NCBI GenBank assembly: GCA_963205335.1
Contig: CAUJIM010000081.1
Location: 1-34,855 of the forward strand
Direction of reading: 5' to 3'
Origin: Pseudomonadota bacterium
Lineage (GTDB): Bacteria > Pseudomonadota > Gammaproteobacteria > Burkholderiales > Burkholderiaceae_C
Length of the DNA: 34,855 nt
Shown here: positions 34,550-34,855 of the stretch, piece after piece
Layout of the letters: each line of letters opens with the position of its first letter
Numbering within the stretch: position 1 is the stretch's first letter
Notes under the pieces: model-generated
What the model was told of the DNA's origin: nothing
Databases searched by the model: none
What the model saw: only the letters and a program-made list of their open reading frames with translations
Made by a program: the position numbers and the translations under genes

Positions 34550-34711
34550 GGCAGTCACCTGCTTGCGCGGCGGCCCGCAGCCGGCAACCGCACCGGGCTG
34601 CGGCCCCATGCGGCGCGCACGGTTTCAGGCGGGCTGTATTGTGAAGGAGACGGCGCCCGCCCGCAGCAGGCGCCCCTCAAGCGCAAGGGAGGCGGGGCCG
34701 AGACCCGGCAG
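34550..34711. other. Gap between the tail of the last gene and the Pat-like gene
   Basis: This 162-base region holds the upstream part of the Pat-like gene. CACAAT and similar AT-rich bases lie near 34640 on the minus strand, but no paired -35 was found. The GC-rich inverted segments near 34650-34680 have no T run. No terminator or regulatory site can be supported. Confidence 0.4.
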
Positions 34712-34855
34712 TCAAGCGTTGTCTGCCGGCGCCCCGGTATCGGCGGCCGCAGGCGCCTCGGACTCAGGGGCAGACTCGCCCTCCGGGACATCCGGCGCGG
34801 AACCCTTGGCGAGTTTGCGCTTCAATTTTTCTTCCTTCTTCTTTTTCTTTTCCAG
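34712..34855 (-). CDS. Unidentified protein, C-terminal 47 residues only
   Basis: An open frame enters from the right edge on the minus strand and ends with TGA at 34712. It begins LEKKKKKEEKLKRKLAKG and continues with an acidic, Pro/Ala-rich tail (DVPEGESAPESEAPAAADTG ending ADNA). The strongly basic lysine stretch followed by an acidic disordered tail is typical of extensions on RNA- or membrane-associated proteins but does not identify a family. The body and start lie outside the window. It runs in the same direction as the Pat-like gene and 162 bases upstream of it. Confidence 0.6.
   Translation of the reverse strand: MEKKKKKEEKLKRKLAKGSAPDVPEGESAPESEAPAAADTGAPADNA

Overview
The window looks like chromosome from a GC-rich member of the Comamonadaceae (Burkholderiales, Betaproteobacteria). 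The evidence is the high GC content, the unbroken rpsB-tsf-pyrH-frr-uppS-cdsA-dxr-rseP-bamA-skp-lpxD-fabZ-lpxA-lpxB-rnhB-rRNA/tRNA methyltransferase block, a TctC/Bug-type solute receptor, and several copies of a short hairpin repeat with the core ATAGCTGCTNGCGCTT that I associate with this family. The genus cannot be fixed from the sequence alone.

Layout. Positions 1-122 look like the end of an insertion sequence with the first ten codons of an IS481-type transposase. Positions 123-812 hold no convincing gene but contain a 161-bp near-palindrome and one hairpin repeat. Positions 813-2062 are a small operon: a DUF4282 membrane protein, a 73-residue membrane protein, and an exported protein resembling an archaemetzincin that has lost its zinc motif. 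Next come an exported NlpC/P60 hydrolase, an SDR oxidoreductase divergent from a thiamine-diphosphate enzyme, and a DoxX protein.

From 21237 down to 6123 on the minus strand is a 15-kb housekeeping block. It covers translation (rpsB, tsf, frr), UMP kinase, undecaprenyl-PP and CDP-diacylglycerol synthesis, the MEP pathway (dxr), envelope proteolysis (rseP), outer-membrane assembly (bamA, skp), lipid A synthesis (lpxD, lpxA, lpxB), fabZ, rnhB and a SpoU/TrmH methyltransferase. Many junctions overlap by 1-8 bases. A hairpin followed by a T run separates rpsB from tsf.

Divergent from rpsB is nnr (NAD(P)HX repair). It converges with and overlaps a three-gene lipid-transport-like set (MlaE-type permease, MCE protein, lipoprotein) that has no ATPase gene. 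A CadR/PbrR-type MerR regulator is divergent from a Cd/Zn/Pb P-type ATPase across a typical stretched-spacer MerR promoter, and a DUF411 protein follows. The right end has an M20 amidohydrolase with a tripartite-tricarboxylate receptor and a divergent LysR regulator, a large Pat-like acyl-CoA synthetase/GNAT fusion, and the C-terminal tail of one more gene cut by the window edge.

The most unusual theme is the hairpin repeat family. I count seven copies, three of them inside genes (methyltransferase, lpxB, dxr). All three are in the same orientation and reading frame and give similar peptides. In the methyltransferase the repeat sits beside a second, 140-bp palindromic element, and together they encode about 70 extra residues in frame.
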